A DNA stretch of 64,000 bases, taken from Lachnospiraceae bacterium. GTDB taxonomy: Bacteria; Bacillota; Clostridia; Lachnospirales; Lachnospiraceae. Positions 1-6,580 of this stretch are shown one piece after another. The notes beneath the pieces were generated by a model. That model searched no databases and was not told where the DNA came from. It was given only the letters and a program-made list of their open reading frames with translations. The DNA lies in NCBI GenBank assembly GCA_017399685.1, contig JAFQBM010000030.1, positions 24,508 through 88,507 on the forward strand, read 5' to 3'. The translations under genes were made by a program, and so were the position numbers. Position 1 is the first letter of the stretch; every line of letters starts with the position of its first letter.

Positions 1-638
1 GCAGTTTTACCAACCCCCGGTTCCCCGATTAATACCGGATTATTCTTGGTTTTTCTGGATAGAATCCGGATGGCATTTCGAATTTCGCTGTCCCTTCCGA
101 TGACTGGGTCTAATTTTTGTTCTTTTGCTCTTTCCACCAAATCATAGCCATATTTGTTTAAGGTATCATAGGTAGCTTCCGGATTATCTGAAACTACATT
201 TTGATTTCCCCTTACCGTAGCCAGACTTTCCAAAAATCTTTCCCTCGTGATTCCAAAGGCATTCAAGATTGCTTTTACTTCTTTCTTTGCTTCTTTCAAC
301 AATGCCAGAAATAAATGTTCCACAGACACATACTGGTCTTTCATGTTTTTTGCTTCATCTTCTGCAAAAATCAATACTTTATTTAAAGCATTGCTGATAT
401 AAATTTGTCCGCCGGAAACTTTGGACTTCTTCTCAATGGCACCGATAATCTGGGCTTCTAATACCTTTACTTCGATTCCCATTTTAATCAATAGCTTTTC
501 TATCAGACTATCCTCAATACTAAGAAGGCTCAGAAAAAAATGTTCCTGGTCAATTTCCTGGTTTCCATATTCATAAGCAATTTTTTCGCAATTTTGTACT
601 GCTTCCATAGATTTTTGGGTAAACTTATTAATATTCAT
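1..638 (-). CDS. clpB: ClpB disaggregase, N-terminal part (cut by window edge)
   Basis: The frame starts at ATG 638-636 ([15 protein letters not shown]) behind a strong AGGAGG and runs off the left edge, so only about 212 residues are visible. The N-terminal double Clp-N domain is recognisable ([24 protein letters not shown]), followed by the start of AAA+ domain 1 ([20 protein letters not shown] and the Walker A start [15 protein letters not shown]). In bacteria ClpB is a cytoplasmic hexameric ATPase that works with DnaK to dissolve protein aggregates. A CIRCE element overlaps the promoter, which fits heat-shock control by HrcA. ClpC was considered; the MNINKFTQK start, the spacing, and the CIRCE favour ClpB. 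Confidence 0.9.
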   Translation of the reverse strand, partial: MNINKFTQKSMEAVQNCEKIAYEYGNQEIDQEHFFLSLLSIEDSLIEKLLIKMGIEVKVLEAQIIGAIEKKSKVSGGQIYISNALNKVLIFAEDEAKNMKDQYVSVEHLFLALLKEAKKEVKAILNAFGITRERFLESLATVRGNQNVVSDNPEATYDTLNKYGYDLVERAKEQKLDPVIGRDSEIRNAIRILSRKTKNNPVLIGEPGVGKT

Positions 639-672
639 ACCTTTTTCCCTCCTATTGCTTTGTTCTAGAACT

Positions 673-701
673 AATATAACACTCATTGTTAGCACTGTCA
701 A
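673..701 (-). promoter_or_regulatory. Sigma-A promoter of clpB
   Basis: Read on the minus strand, TTGACA (701-696) and TATATT (678-673) are separated by exactly 17 bp. The -35 box lies inside the CIRCE element, so bound HrcA would block RNA polymerase directly. Confidence 0.85.
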
Positions 702-715
702 GAGGTGAGTGCTAA
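689..715 (-). promoter_or_regulatory. CIRCE element (HrcA operator)
   Basis: The arms TTAGCACTG and GAGTGCTAA are separated by 9 bp. This matches the CIRCE consensus TTAGCACTC-N9-GAGTGCTAA with one mismatch. It overlaps the clpB -35 box. HrcA itself is not in the window. Confidence 0.93.
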
Positions 716-788
716 TTTTTTCTGACAATTTCACCAACCTGCCTGACTTCTTTTATAAACATCCTATTTTCCTCAATAAACCGAGGAT

Positions 789-816
789 TTGACTATAAAG
801 TCTACTATGCTATAAT
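789..816 (+). promoter_or_regulatory. Promoter of the HAD phosphatase gene
   Basis: TTGACT (789-794) and TATAAT (811-816) are 16 bp apart, with an extended -10 TG one base upstream of TATAAT. It lies about 90 bp before the start at 904 and points away from clpB. Confidence 0.7.
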
Positions 817-903
817 AGATATGTGATGCCTCAATAATTCCTATACCCTAAATATTTGATGCACAGCAAAAAAACTAAAATAAAAAAAGATAGGATGAAA
901 CTC

Positions 904-1551
904 ATGAAATACGAACTTGCGATTTTTGATATGGATGGAACCATTTTAGATACTTTAGAAGATTTGGCAGACAGCTTAAATTATGCTCTTTCTTTATCCG
1001 ATTTTCCAGCCAGAACCTTGGAAGAGGTAAGAAGTTTTGTTGGAAACGGCATACGGAAGTTAATTGAAAGAGCGACTCCTGCCGGAACTTCACCGGAAGA
1101 CTTAGAAAAGGTATACACCGATTTTACTGCTTATTATCCAAAACATTGTTTTGATAAAACAAAACCTTACTCTGGTATTATAGAAGTAATTCAGGAATTA
1201 AAAAAACAGGGAATAAAAACTGCTGTTGTTTCCAACAAGGCAGATTATGCCGTACAAATTTTATGTAAACAGTATTTTGATGGATTGTTTGATTTCGCAT
1301 TGGGGGAACAGGCAGGAATCCAGAGAAAACCAGCACCGGATTCTGTCAATATGGTTTTAGATAAACTTAGGATAAGCCGTAAAAACTCCGTTTATATCGG
1401 GGATTCTGATGTGGACATCAACACTGCCATGAATGCTGAAATAGATTGCATTTCTGTAGACTGGGGATTTCGTGATGTTACTTTTCTTCTGGAACATGGT
1501 GCAAAAACCATTGTTTCTTCACCAGAAAAGTTACTTCATAGTCTAATCTAG
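904..1551 (+). CDS. HAD-family phosphatase, phosphoglycolate phosphatase-like
   Basis: About 215 residues, the usual size for the Gph/PGPase-like HAD subgroup. All four HAD motifs are visible: DMDGT near residue 9 (nucleophile and acid-base Asp), VVSNK near 110, the Lys in RKPAP near 140, and IGDSDVD near 165. The helical cap lies between motifs I and II. Likely a cytoplasmic phosphatase acting on small phosphate esters such as 2-phosphoglycolate; the exact substrate cannot be read from sequence. Start chosen at ATG 904 (MKYELAIFDMDGT) behind a short AGG; an ATG at 895 and an upstream extension to 859 are possible. It has its own promoter and is followed by an A/T-rich gap. Confidence 0.88.
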   Translation: MKYELAIFDMDGTILDTLEDLADSLNYALSLSDFPARTLEEVRSFVGNGIRKLIERATPAGTSPEDLEKVYTDFTAYYPKHCFDKTKPYSGIIEVIQELKKQGIKTAVVSNKADYAVQILCKQYFDGLFDFALGEQAGIQRKPAPDSVNMVLDKLRISRKNSVYIGDSDVDINTAMNAEIDCISVDWGFRDVTFLLEHGAKTIVSSPEKLLHSLI

Positions 1552-1631
1552 ACTTTTTTTGGAAAAAGCTTTTATTTCCTTTTTACATTTGCTGCATAAA
1601 ATATAGTAAATCTTTTTATTTGGAGCAGTTT

Positions 1632-2522
1632 ATGTATTTTTTCTTTCTTTTTTTACTACTGTTTGTATTATGCGGATTCCTCTTTTTTCATAGACGAAAG
1701 AAAAAAGCATGTCAAAGGATATGCAATATGAATACCTGTGAAAAGTGCGAAAAACTAGAAGATTTAATTACTCCTTTCGGTTACTGTTATAATTATAAAC
1801 AAGATATTTTTTCCACTACGATAGATGCCTGGCAACGGGATTTTGGTTATACTGAAGCCTATAACCGTTATGCCCCACGTTTTAACATGGTATTTGACAG
1901 TGAACCTATCTACTTTAACTACAAAGAACGCACCTGGTTAATCCAATTCTGGAAGGGTCAATATGGCATCAATACGGGCGGTGAAGTTGGCATTTATTAC
2001 AGTGATTCCATCGTGCCGCCTGCCTTAAGAAACCTTACTTTATTTCAGGCTGTAGACAACAAAGATATGCTTCCTATTTCCATGCACCTGTTAAAAGGAG
2101 AATGTACCCTAGGCATGATGCGAAAAAAACATTGGTGGCTTACCATCTTTGACCTTGGAGAATACTCCAGCCCCTCAGAACTTTCCATAAATATCAGTAT
2201 CTCCTTTCCAAATAAAGAAATGATGAATGCCTTTGTTGCTTCCTTGTTAGAAAAAGGTTATACGCAGGAAGATCTTTATGTTTGTGGAACAAAAGTACAT
2301 TTTAAATATGATACCTGTTCTACCTGCTCACTTCCTTTCTTCCGTGGTCTGCTTTGCCGCTTTTCCCAATGGAAGAACCGGAATTTTTGCAGACTTTATT
2401 TATGGGCTACGAAACCTTTTTCCTCTTCCCTAGACCGCGTATTATGCCTTTATTATTGTTTACCTTTTGCCTTTCGCCGTTTATTTCAAATAAAACGATA
2501 TAAAAAACAAAAAAGGAATTAA
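1632..2522 (+). CDS. DUF4474-type membrane-anchored protein
   Basis: 296 residues. Residues 1-20 form a hydrophobic segment followed by a Lys/Arg patch, so the protein is probably anchored by its N-terminus. The middle carries a conserved-looking block (QDIFSTTIDAWQRDFG, PIYFNYKERTWLIQFWKGQY, GGEVGIYY) that I recognise from memory as DUF4474, a family seen mainly in Clostridia. The C-terminus is Arg/Lys-rich with several Cys and aromatic residues. Start set at ATG 1632 because GGAG lies 6 bp upstream. The stop is 5 bp before the next gene, so the two are probably co-transcribed. Function is unknown. Confidence 0.7.
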   Translation: MYFFFLFLLLFVLCGFLFFHRRKKKACQRICNMNTCEKCEKLEDLITPFGYCYNYKQDIFSTTIDAWQRDFGYTEAYNRYAPRFNMVFDSEPIYFNYKERTWLIQFWKGQYGINTGGEVGIYYSDSIVPPALRNLTLFQAVDNKDMLPISMHLLKGECTLGMMRKKHWWLTIFDLGEYSSPSELSINISISFPNKEMMNAFVASLLEKGYTQEDLYVCGTKVHFKYDTCSTCSLPFFRGLLCRFSQWKNRNFCRLYLWATKPFSSSLDRVLCLYYCLPFAFRRLFQIKRYKKQKRN

Positions 2523-2527
2523 AATCT

Positions 2528-3355
2528 ATGAGTTATAAAAAAAGACTGGATGCCGCTTTTCAAACAGCTCCCACACTACCTATTTTACCATCCTCCAGAT
2601 TTGTATTTATGAGCGATTGTCACAGAGGTATTGGGAACTCAAACGACAATTTTCTAAAAAACCAGCATATATATTTTGCAGCCTTAAACTATTATTATAA
2701 GATGGGATACACCTATATTGAAATAGGAGACGGAGATGAACTATGGGAAAATCCAGATATCACACATATTAAGGAAATCTATAGTAATATCCACTGGCTT
2801 TTGTCCTTATTTGCTCAAAAAAAACGCTTATATTTGCTATGGGGAAATCATGATCTTGAAAAGAAATTTTACGATTCCTCTGATTTTTCTTTTTATGAGG
2901 GTATCATATTAGAAGATTCCATTTCCCATAAGGTTCTTCACCTAACCCATGGACATCAGGCGGAACTATTAAATTCTACATTTTGGAGACTGGCACGTTT
3001 CCTTGTCCGCTTCCTTTGGAAACCTTTAGAACAGTTTGGTGTGTCAAATCCTACCAGTGCTGCAAAAAACTATGTTATAAAAGAAAAAGCAGAAAGACGT
3101 TTGGAAGAATGGGCAAAAGAACACAAGACTACCATTATTTCCGGTCACACCCACCGTCCGGTACTGGATAAGAAAAGTCCTCACTACTGCAATACAGGAA
3201 GTTGCGTTCATCCGAGATGCATCACTTGTCTGGAACTTCAAAACAATTCCTTATTCTTAGTCAAATGGTCCGTAGAAACCAGGGAAGATTTGAGCCTTGT
3301 TGTGGCAAGAACTGTTTTAAGTGGCCCTATAAAATTAAAAGATTTAAATACCTAA
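2528..3355 (+). CDS. Calcineurin-like metallophosphoesterase
   Basis: 275 residues. The five metal-binding motifs of the calcineurin-like fold are present in order: SDCHRG (near 29), GDGDE (near 67), GNHD (near 105), HGH (near 140) and GHTH (near 207). Together they hold two divalent metals. The shape resembles UDP-2,3-diacylglucosamine hydrolase-like members, but a Gram-positive would not use that substrate, so the target is open. A basic, aromatic stretch near 155-170 (RLARFLVRFLWKPLEQF) could lie on a membrane. It follows the DUF4474 gene by 5 bp, which suggests a shared operon and perhaps a cell-surface or lipid-related role. Confidence 0.85.
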   Translation: MSYKKRLDAAFQTAPTLPILPSSRFVFMSDCHRGIGNSNDNFLKNQHIYFAALNYYYKMGYTYIEIGDGDELWENPDITHIKEIYSNIHWLLSLFAQKKRLYLLWGNHDLEKKFYDSSDFSFYEGIILEDSISHKVLHLTHGHQAELLNSTFWRLARFLVRFLWKPLEQFGVSNPTSAAKNYVIKEKAERRLEEWAKEHKTTIISGHTHRPVLDKKSPHYCNTGSCVHPRCITCLELQNNSLFLVKWSVETREDLSLVVARTVLSGPIKLKDLNT

Positions 3356-3428
3356 CACGAAATATGCGCAACATATCTTGTAAACAGGTGTCACCCAACA
3401 TCATAATATGACCTTTGGGACCCGCAAA

Positions 3429-3502
3429 AACCTGAGAAAATTCAAGTGACTTCCATGGTTAGGTTCTAAAACCTAACCACAGAAATCCACTCTTCTCAGG
3501 TT
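3429..3502. terminator. Nested inverted repeat, probable bidirectional terminator
   Basis: An outer perfect pair AACCTGAGAA (3429-3438) / TTCTCAGGTT (3493-3502) encloses an inner perfect pair TGGTTAGGTT (3456-3465) / AACCTAACCA (3470-3479) with a 4-nt loop. T-rich sequence follows on both strands. It lies between the convergent metallophosphoesterase gene and the small minus-strand gene at 3506. Confidence 0.65.
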
Positions 3503-3505
3503 CTT

Positions 3506-3697
3506 TTATTCTTCTTTTTCTTCTACATCATATCCCTTCCAGGTCTCGTTCCACTGTTTCTCTTCATAAGTTTCCTTTCCTGTAATATCACAATATGCCT
3601 GCTTTATCCCATTTTTAACGGCATTTTTAATGATAAAATAAAGAACAATCAATACTATAATCGCGGTTCCACCACTGATACCCAATTCTTCCCACAT
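3506..3697 (-). CDS. Small single-pass membrane protein
   Basis: 63 residues. Residues 8-27 (SGGTAIIVLIVLYFIIKNAV) form one membrane helix; the rest is charged (ITGKETYEEKQWNETW, ending in EEKEE). GAGGTG precedes ATG 3697. It follows the PadR/DUF2812 pair on the same strand by 24 bp, so it is probably the last gene of that operon. I recognise the shape from other Clostridia but can assign no function. Confidence 0.65.
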   Translation of the reverse strand: MWEELGISGGTAIIVLIVLYFIIKNAVKNGIKQAYCDITGKETYEEKQWNETWKGYDVEEKEE

Positions 3698-3720
3698 AAT
3701 CTACACCTCAATCTTTCTTT

Positions 3721-4236
3721 TCAATTTTTCTTTTCCTTTTTTGCTTTTCTGATTCCATTACATAATCCAAAGAAAGGGAATACCGTAAACACACTACCAC
3801 AATATAGACACGCCGTTAAAACCAACGATACGGTTCCACCTTGTGTAACCATAACATAGGCACTGATGAAAAATAGAAGGGTAAAAACCAATGCCGGAAT
3901 GGCAAATGCCTTTCGTTGTTTTTCTAACACTTCTACTTTGGATTCACTATCAGTAAATAATGGTGTGGTTCCTTTTTCCGCCCGAAAAATCTGAAATCCA
4001 TTCTGGGAGTATACCAGTTCCCACCCACTGCTTTCATACAAAGACAACATTCCTTTTTCTATTTCTTCTTCCATGTTATAGTCATAAATATACTCATGAC
4101 TTTCTCCCTTTTCCAGTCTGTAGAATAAACCAGACATACCTGCGATATGCCAACCCTTACGGCTCATTTTTTCCAACATTCTCATGTCTTTTTGTGGAGC
4201 TATGGCAAAGCCCCTGGAACCTTTATATTTGCTCAT
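3721..4236 (-). CDS. DUF2812 membrane protein
   Basis: 171 residues from ATG 4236 (MSKYKGSRGFAI). The start overlaps the stop of the padR gene, a typical translational coupling. The N-terminal 90 residues show the DUF2812 pattern (KMSRKGWHIAGMSGLFYRLEKG and YSQNGFQIFRA); the C-terminal 60 hold two membrane helices (ALVFTLLFFISAYVMV and VSLVLTACLYCGSVFTVFPF) and a basic tail. DUF2812 proteins often sit beside PadR regulators. Role unknown; a membrane stress or transport accessory function is only a guess. A longer frame upstream (to 4269) lacks a ribosome binding site. Confidence 0.78.
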   Translation of the reverse strand: MSKYKGSRGFAIAPQKDMRMLEKMSRKGWHIAGMSGLFYRLEKGESHEYIYDYNMEEEIEKGMLSLYESSGWELVYSQNGFQIFRAEKGTTPLFTDSESKVEVLEKQRKAFAIPALVFTLLFFISAYVMVTQGGTVSLVLTACLYCGSVFTVFPFFGLCNGIRKAKKEKKN

Positions 4237-4558
4237 TCTCTTCCCCCATTTCTTTTTCTGCCAGGTCAACGATTTTTTTTCTCCTGCTATAATCCTTCAT
4301 TAATACCTGCCATCCTTTTTCTGTAATCTTATATACTATTTTAGAATCAGAACTTTCTGTTTCACTAATCCAGTTTACCGCCTTCATTTTTTTTATGGTG
4401 GTATACATGGTAGCCGGTCCAATAGAAATATTTCCAGCAGTTAATTCTTCTATTTTTTGCATTAATCCATACCCATGAATAGGTTGTTTCATAGCAAGCA
4501 GAATCAAAAAAATACTGTCTGTAAGTTCTTCCGATTCATAAGGACTTGTTTTCGCCAA
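4223..4558 (-). CDS. PadR-family transcriptional regulator
   Basis: 111 residues with the PadR winged-helix fold: DSIFLILLAMKQPIHGYGLM, then GNISIGPATMYTTIKKMK as recognition helix and wing, then a short charged C-terminal dimerisation region. PadR proteins are usually repressors of the operon that encodes them. The DUF2812 gene starts inside its last codons. A palindrome and near-copy in its promoter (4573-4611) are the likely operator. Confidence 0.88.
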   Translation of the reverse strand: MAKTSPYESEELTDSIFLILLAMKQPIHGYGLMQKIEELTAGNISIGPATMYTTIKKMKAVNWISETESSDSKIVYKITEKGWQVLMKDYSRRKKIVDLAEKEMGEENEQI

Positions 4559-4572
4559 ATCATCACTCCCTT

Positions 4573-4619
4573 TATATCAATGATGGATATAGTATATCAA
4601 TCATTGATATAGTTGTCAA
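4573..4619 (-). promoter_or_regulatory. padR promoter with palindromic operator
   Basis: On the minus strand TTGACA (4619-4614) and TATACT (4596-4591) are 17 bp apart. The spacer is filled by a 17-bp palindrome, ATATCAAT-C-ATTGATAT (4594-4610). An imperfect second copy, ATATCAATGATGGATAT (4574-4590), lies just downstream. This arrangement suits autorepression by the PadR protein. Confidence 0.75.
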
Positions 4620-4620
4620 G

Positions 4621-4660
4621 AAAAAAAGTTTCCATACAACAACAGTATAGAAACTTTTTG
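4621..4660 (-). terminator. Rho-independent terminator, originally of recD2
   Basis: The arms 4625-4637 and 4645-4657 pair with one mismatch (AAAGTTTC with GAAACTTT and ATAC with GTAT). Read on the minus strand a run of T follows. It ends minus-strand transcription before the padR promoter. recD2, the nearest gene of that strand, is now about 1.9 kb away because of the IS element. Confidence 0.65.
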
Positions 4661-4786
4661 TAACTGTTCACACGTGAACAGTTACAATTTGGTTTTTGCA
4701 TGCAAATTCGCTTCGCGAAGCAAAAACCAACCCCTGAATCACTCTGTTACGTAACCTGACAGCAAGTGTCAGGTTACTGTATGAAC
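4658..4786. repeat. Palindromic dispersed repeat, copy A (left part, split by the IS)
   Basis: It begins with the 14-bp palindrome arms TTGTAACTGTTCAC / GTGAACAGTTACAA (2-nt centre), continues through CTTCGCGAAG (4711-4720) and a perfect hairpin GTAACCTGACA-GCAAG-TGTCAGGTTAC (4751-4777), and resumes at 6527-6542 beyond the IS. The outer ends GTAACTGTTCA and (complement) GTTACTGTTCA form an inverted repeat, so the element looks MITE-like. A second copy lies at 49761-49842. Confidence 0.7.
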
Positions 4787-4987
4787 CAATGTCATTTAGA
4801 TAATTTACGACAACATAACACTATTTCGATGATTTAAAGAAAAATTGAAAATAAATTTACAAAACAAATAAAACAATCCTAAATTACGGATCGTTTTTGG
4901 AACTTGCAGATATTTTATGGTATGACAAATAAACAGATTTTCATCTGTTTCAAAAAATGGTATAATTAAAATCTGTTATGATATTTC

Positions 4988-6316
4988 CTACGCTGCTCTA
5001 TATATGAAATACCGGGGTTTTCGGAAGTGTGCCGTTTTTAGCCTTGGATACTGGCGGTTGTCTCTAATGGGGATTAGTTCAGACACAAGGATTTTCATAA
5101 CATCCATGGAATCTTCCTTTGTGGTCAAACGAAGGAAGATTCTGCTTATATGTGCTGCTACTGTAAAATTCACCTTATAGGTATGTTTTGTATCATGTTT
5201 TTCAATAATCGTATTATTAATGATGGTTTCTGTTACATTGTACAGAATGATTCTTGCATAAATTTCCTGTTTAATATACTCAGGTTTGTACGAATGAAAA
5301 TTACTCAAACCAATCGTATATTTAAGTTTTCTGAACGAGGATTCGATTCCCCATCTGGAAAAGTATAAAAGTTTCAGTTTTGGGATATCGAATTCTTCAC
5401 GTGGAAGATTTGTAACCAGGCATTCATATGTATTATCAGAAAGTTTAAAACGAACCACCCTGAAAGAAATATCATATGTATCATCAGAACCATACTCTAT
5501 ATAGTCAAAAGCCGTGGCTTCATCTATAAAACGTCTATAATAATTGGCATTAACCGGAATTTTTTTTGAACGACTTCGTGTAAGTGTAACATTTACGTCA
5601 ATGTCAAAAGTATCAGTGTCAGGATAATCAAATTTTCCAACCAGACCTTTGGAATGAATGTCTTTCGTGCGAAAAAGAAAGTATTGTCCAGACGAAACTA
5701 CATGTGCCATATTGTTGTAAGAACAGTATCCACGGTCTCCGATATAAACATTTTTTGTTTTCGGTAGCACAGGATGTCTGTCAACAATCGTACAAAAAGC
5801 TTTGAATTCATCTTTTTCATGTACGGGCTGAATAAGGATATCAGTATAGATGTGCTTTTGAATATCCTGAAATGCATTGATATGCATGCTGTAAAAGCCT
5901 TTTTGTGAATGTCCCTGGTTAACAAAATACTCATTTGATGAAAAAGAAGACTTACTAAAATATGTGGCTGTTGTTCCATCAGCAGCAATAAAACGATATC
6001 CGGAAGATGCTGTTTCTTTGAAAACGGCATTATTAAATTCATACATTACCTGTTGCAGGGCTTCCGGTTTGAGTTTTGCTCTCTGTTGGTTAAGTGCTGA
6101 AGCAGTTACATAATCGCTAGTATATTGAAAAAAGTCCAAAAGTTCTACTTTTGTTGATGAGGAACCTTCTGAAATGAGAAAGGACATAAGTTTTTCGACC
6201 GGAAGTTTTTTGTGTCGTTTGAAATCTCTTTCTGGTGAGACCGTATACTGGGAAATGTTATCAGCTACCTTTAAAATAGCAGAATTAAATAAGTTTTTGA
6301 TTTGATTTTGCAACAT
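4988..6316 (-). CDS. IS4-family DDE transposase
   Basis: 442 residues. The catalytic DDE triad is visible: first Asp in FIAADGTTATY (near 127), second in VYIGDRGY (near 195), and Glu in RWGIESSFRKLK (near 330), the last in the Y-(2)-R-(3)-E-(6)-K form typical of IS4. The frame is intact and should cut and join the 18-bp ends. An AAGGAGG lies 9 bp before ATG 6316, but that site can be locked in a hairpin in read-through RNA (see 6327-6378). Confidence 0.95.
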   Translation of the reverse strand: MLQNQIKNLFNSAILKVADNISQYTVSPERDFKRHKKLPVEKLMSFLISEGSSSTKVELLDFFQYTSDYVTASALNQQRAKLKPEALQQVMYEFNNAVFKETASSGYRFIAADGTTATYFSKSSFSSNEYFVNQGHSQKGFYSMHINAFQDIQKHIYTDILIQPVHEKDEFKAFCTIVDRHPVLPKTKNVYIGDRGYCSYNNMAHVVSSGQYFLFRTKDIHSKGLVGKFDYPDTDTFDIDVNVTLTRSRSKKIPVNANYYRRFIDEATAFDYIEYGSDDTYDISFRVVRFKLSDNTYECLVTNLPREEFDIPKLKLLYFSRWGIESSFRKLKYTIGLSNFHSYKPEYIKQEIYARIILYNVTETIINNTIIEKHDTKHTYKVNFTVAAHISRIFLRLTTKEDSMDVMKILVSELIPIRDNRQYPRLKTAHFRKPRYFIYRAA

Positions 6317-6326
6317 AATAGTGCCT

Positions 6327-6378
6327 CCTTGTAGTTGGTGTTTTTTGCATCACGCAAATATATTTCTTAACTACAAGG
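6327..6378 (-). promoter_or_regulatory. Hairpin covering the transposase ribosome binding site
   Basis: In minus-strand RNA, CCTTGTAGTT (6378-6369) can pair with AACTACAAGG (6336-6327); the 3' arm includes the AAGG of the transposase Shine-Dalgarno. Only transcripts that start upstream would contain both arms. Known IS elements (IS10, IS50) use such a device to stop expression from outside promoters. Confidence 0.65.
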
Positions 6379-6423
6379 GCCGCTCTCGCTACCTCAAAAA
6401 TACATTCAGTAGCGAGAGCGGCC
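6378..6423. repeat. GC-rich 15-bp hairpin inside the IS
   Basis: The arms GGCCGCTCTCGCTAC (6378-6392) and GTAGCGAGAGCGGCC (6409-6423) pair perfectly around a 16-nt loop. It lies between the right end of the IS and the transposase start and is far more GC-rich than its surroundings. It abuts the ribosome-binding-site hairpin and may hinder read-through transcription or translation. Confidence 0.75.
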
Positions 6424-6580
6424 GCACATTTTTGATATTGTGTCAGCCCCTTTAGGGAAATTTTTTCAAAAAAAGGTTAGACCCTGTATATGAGATCTAA
6501 CCCTGTATATTATCTAAATGACATTGCTGTATGAACAGTAACAACTTTTTCTTTTCATCATAAAACTTCAAAAATCTGCT

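Larger units (their letters stand above)
4787..6526 (-). mobile_element. Complete IS4-family insertion sequence
   Basis: The element is 1740 bp. Its terminal inverted repeats are perfect over 18 bp: CAATGTCATTTAGATAAT (4787-4804) and its complement at 6509-6526. It is flanked by an exact 10-bp direct repeat CTGTATGAAC (4777-4786 and 6527-6536). IS4 elements typically make 9-12 bp duplications, which fits. One transposase gene fills most of the element. The intact duplication and open frame point to a recent insertion. Confidence 0.95.

Noticed and set aside
5698..6042. Second minus-strand frame inside the transposase gene, possible frameshifted transposase
   Set aside because: The transposase is intact in one frame with all DDE residues, so no frameshift is needed.
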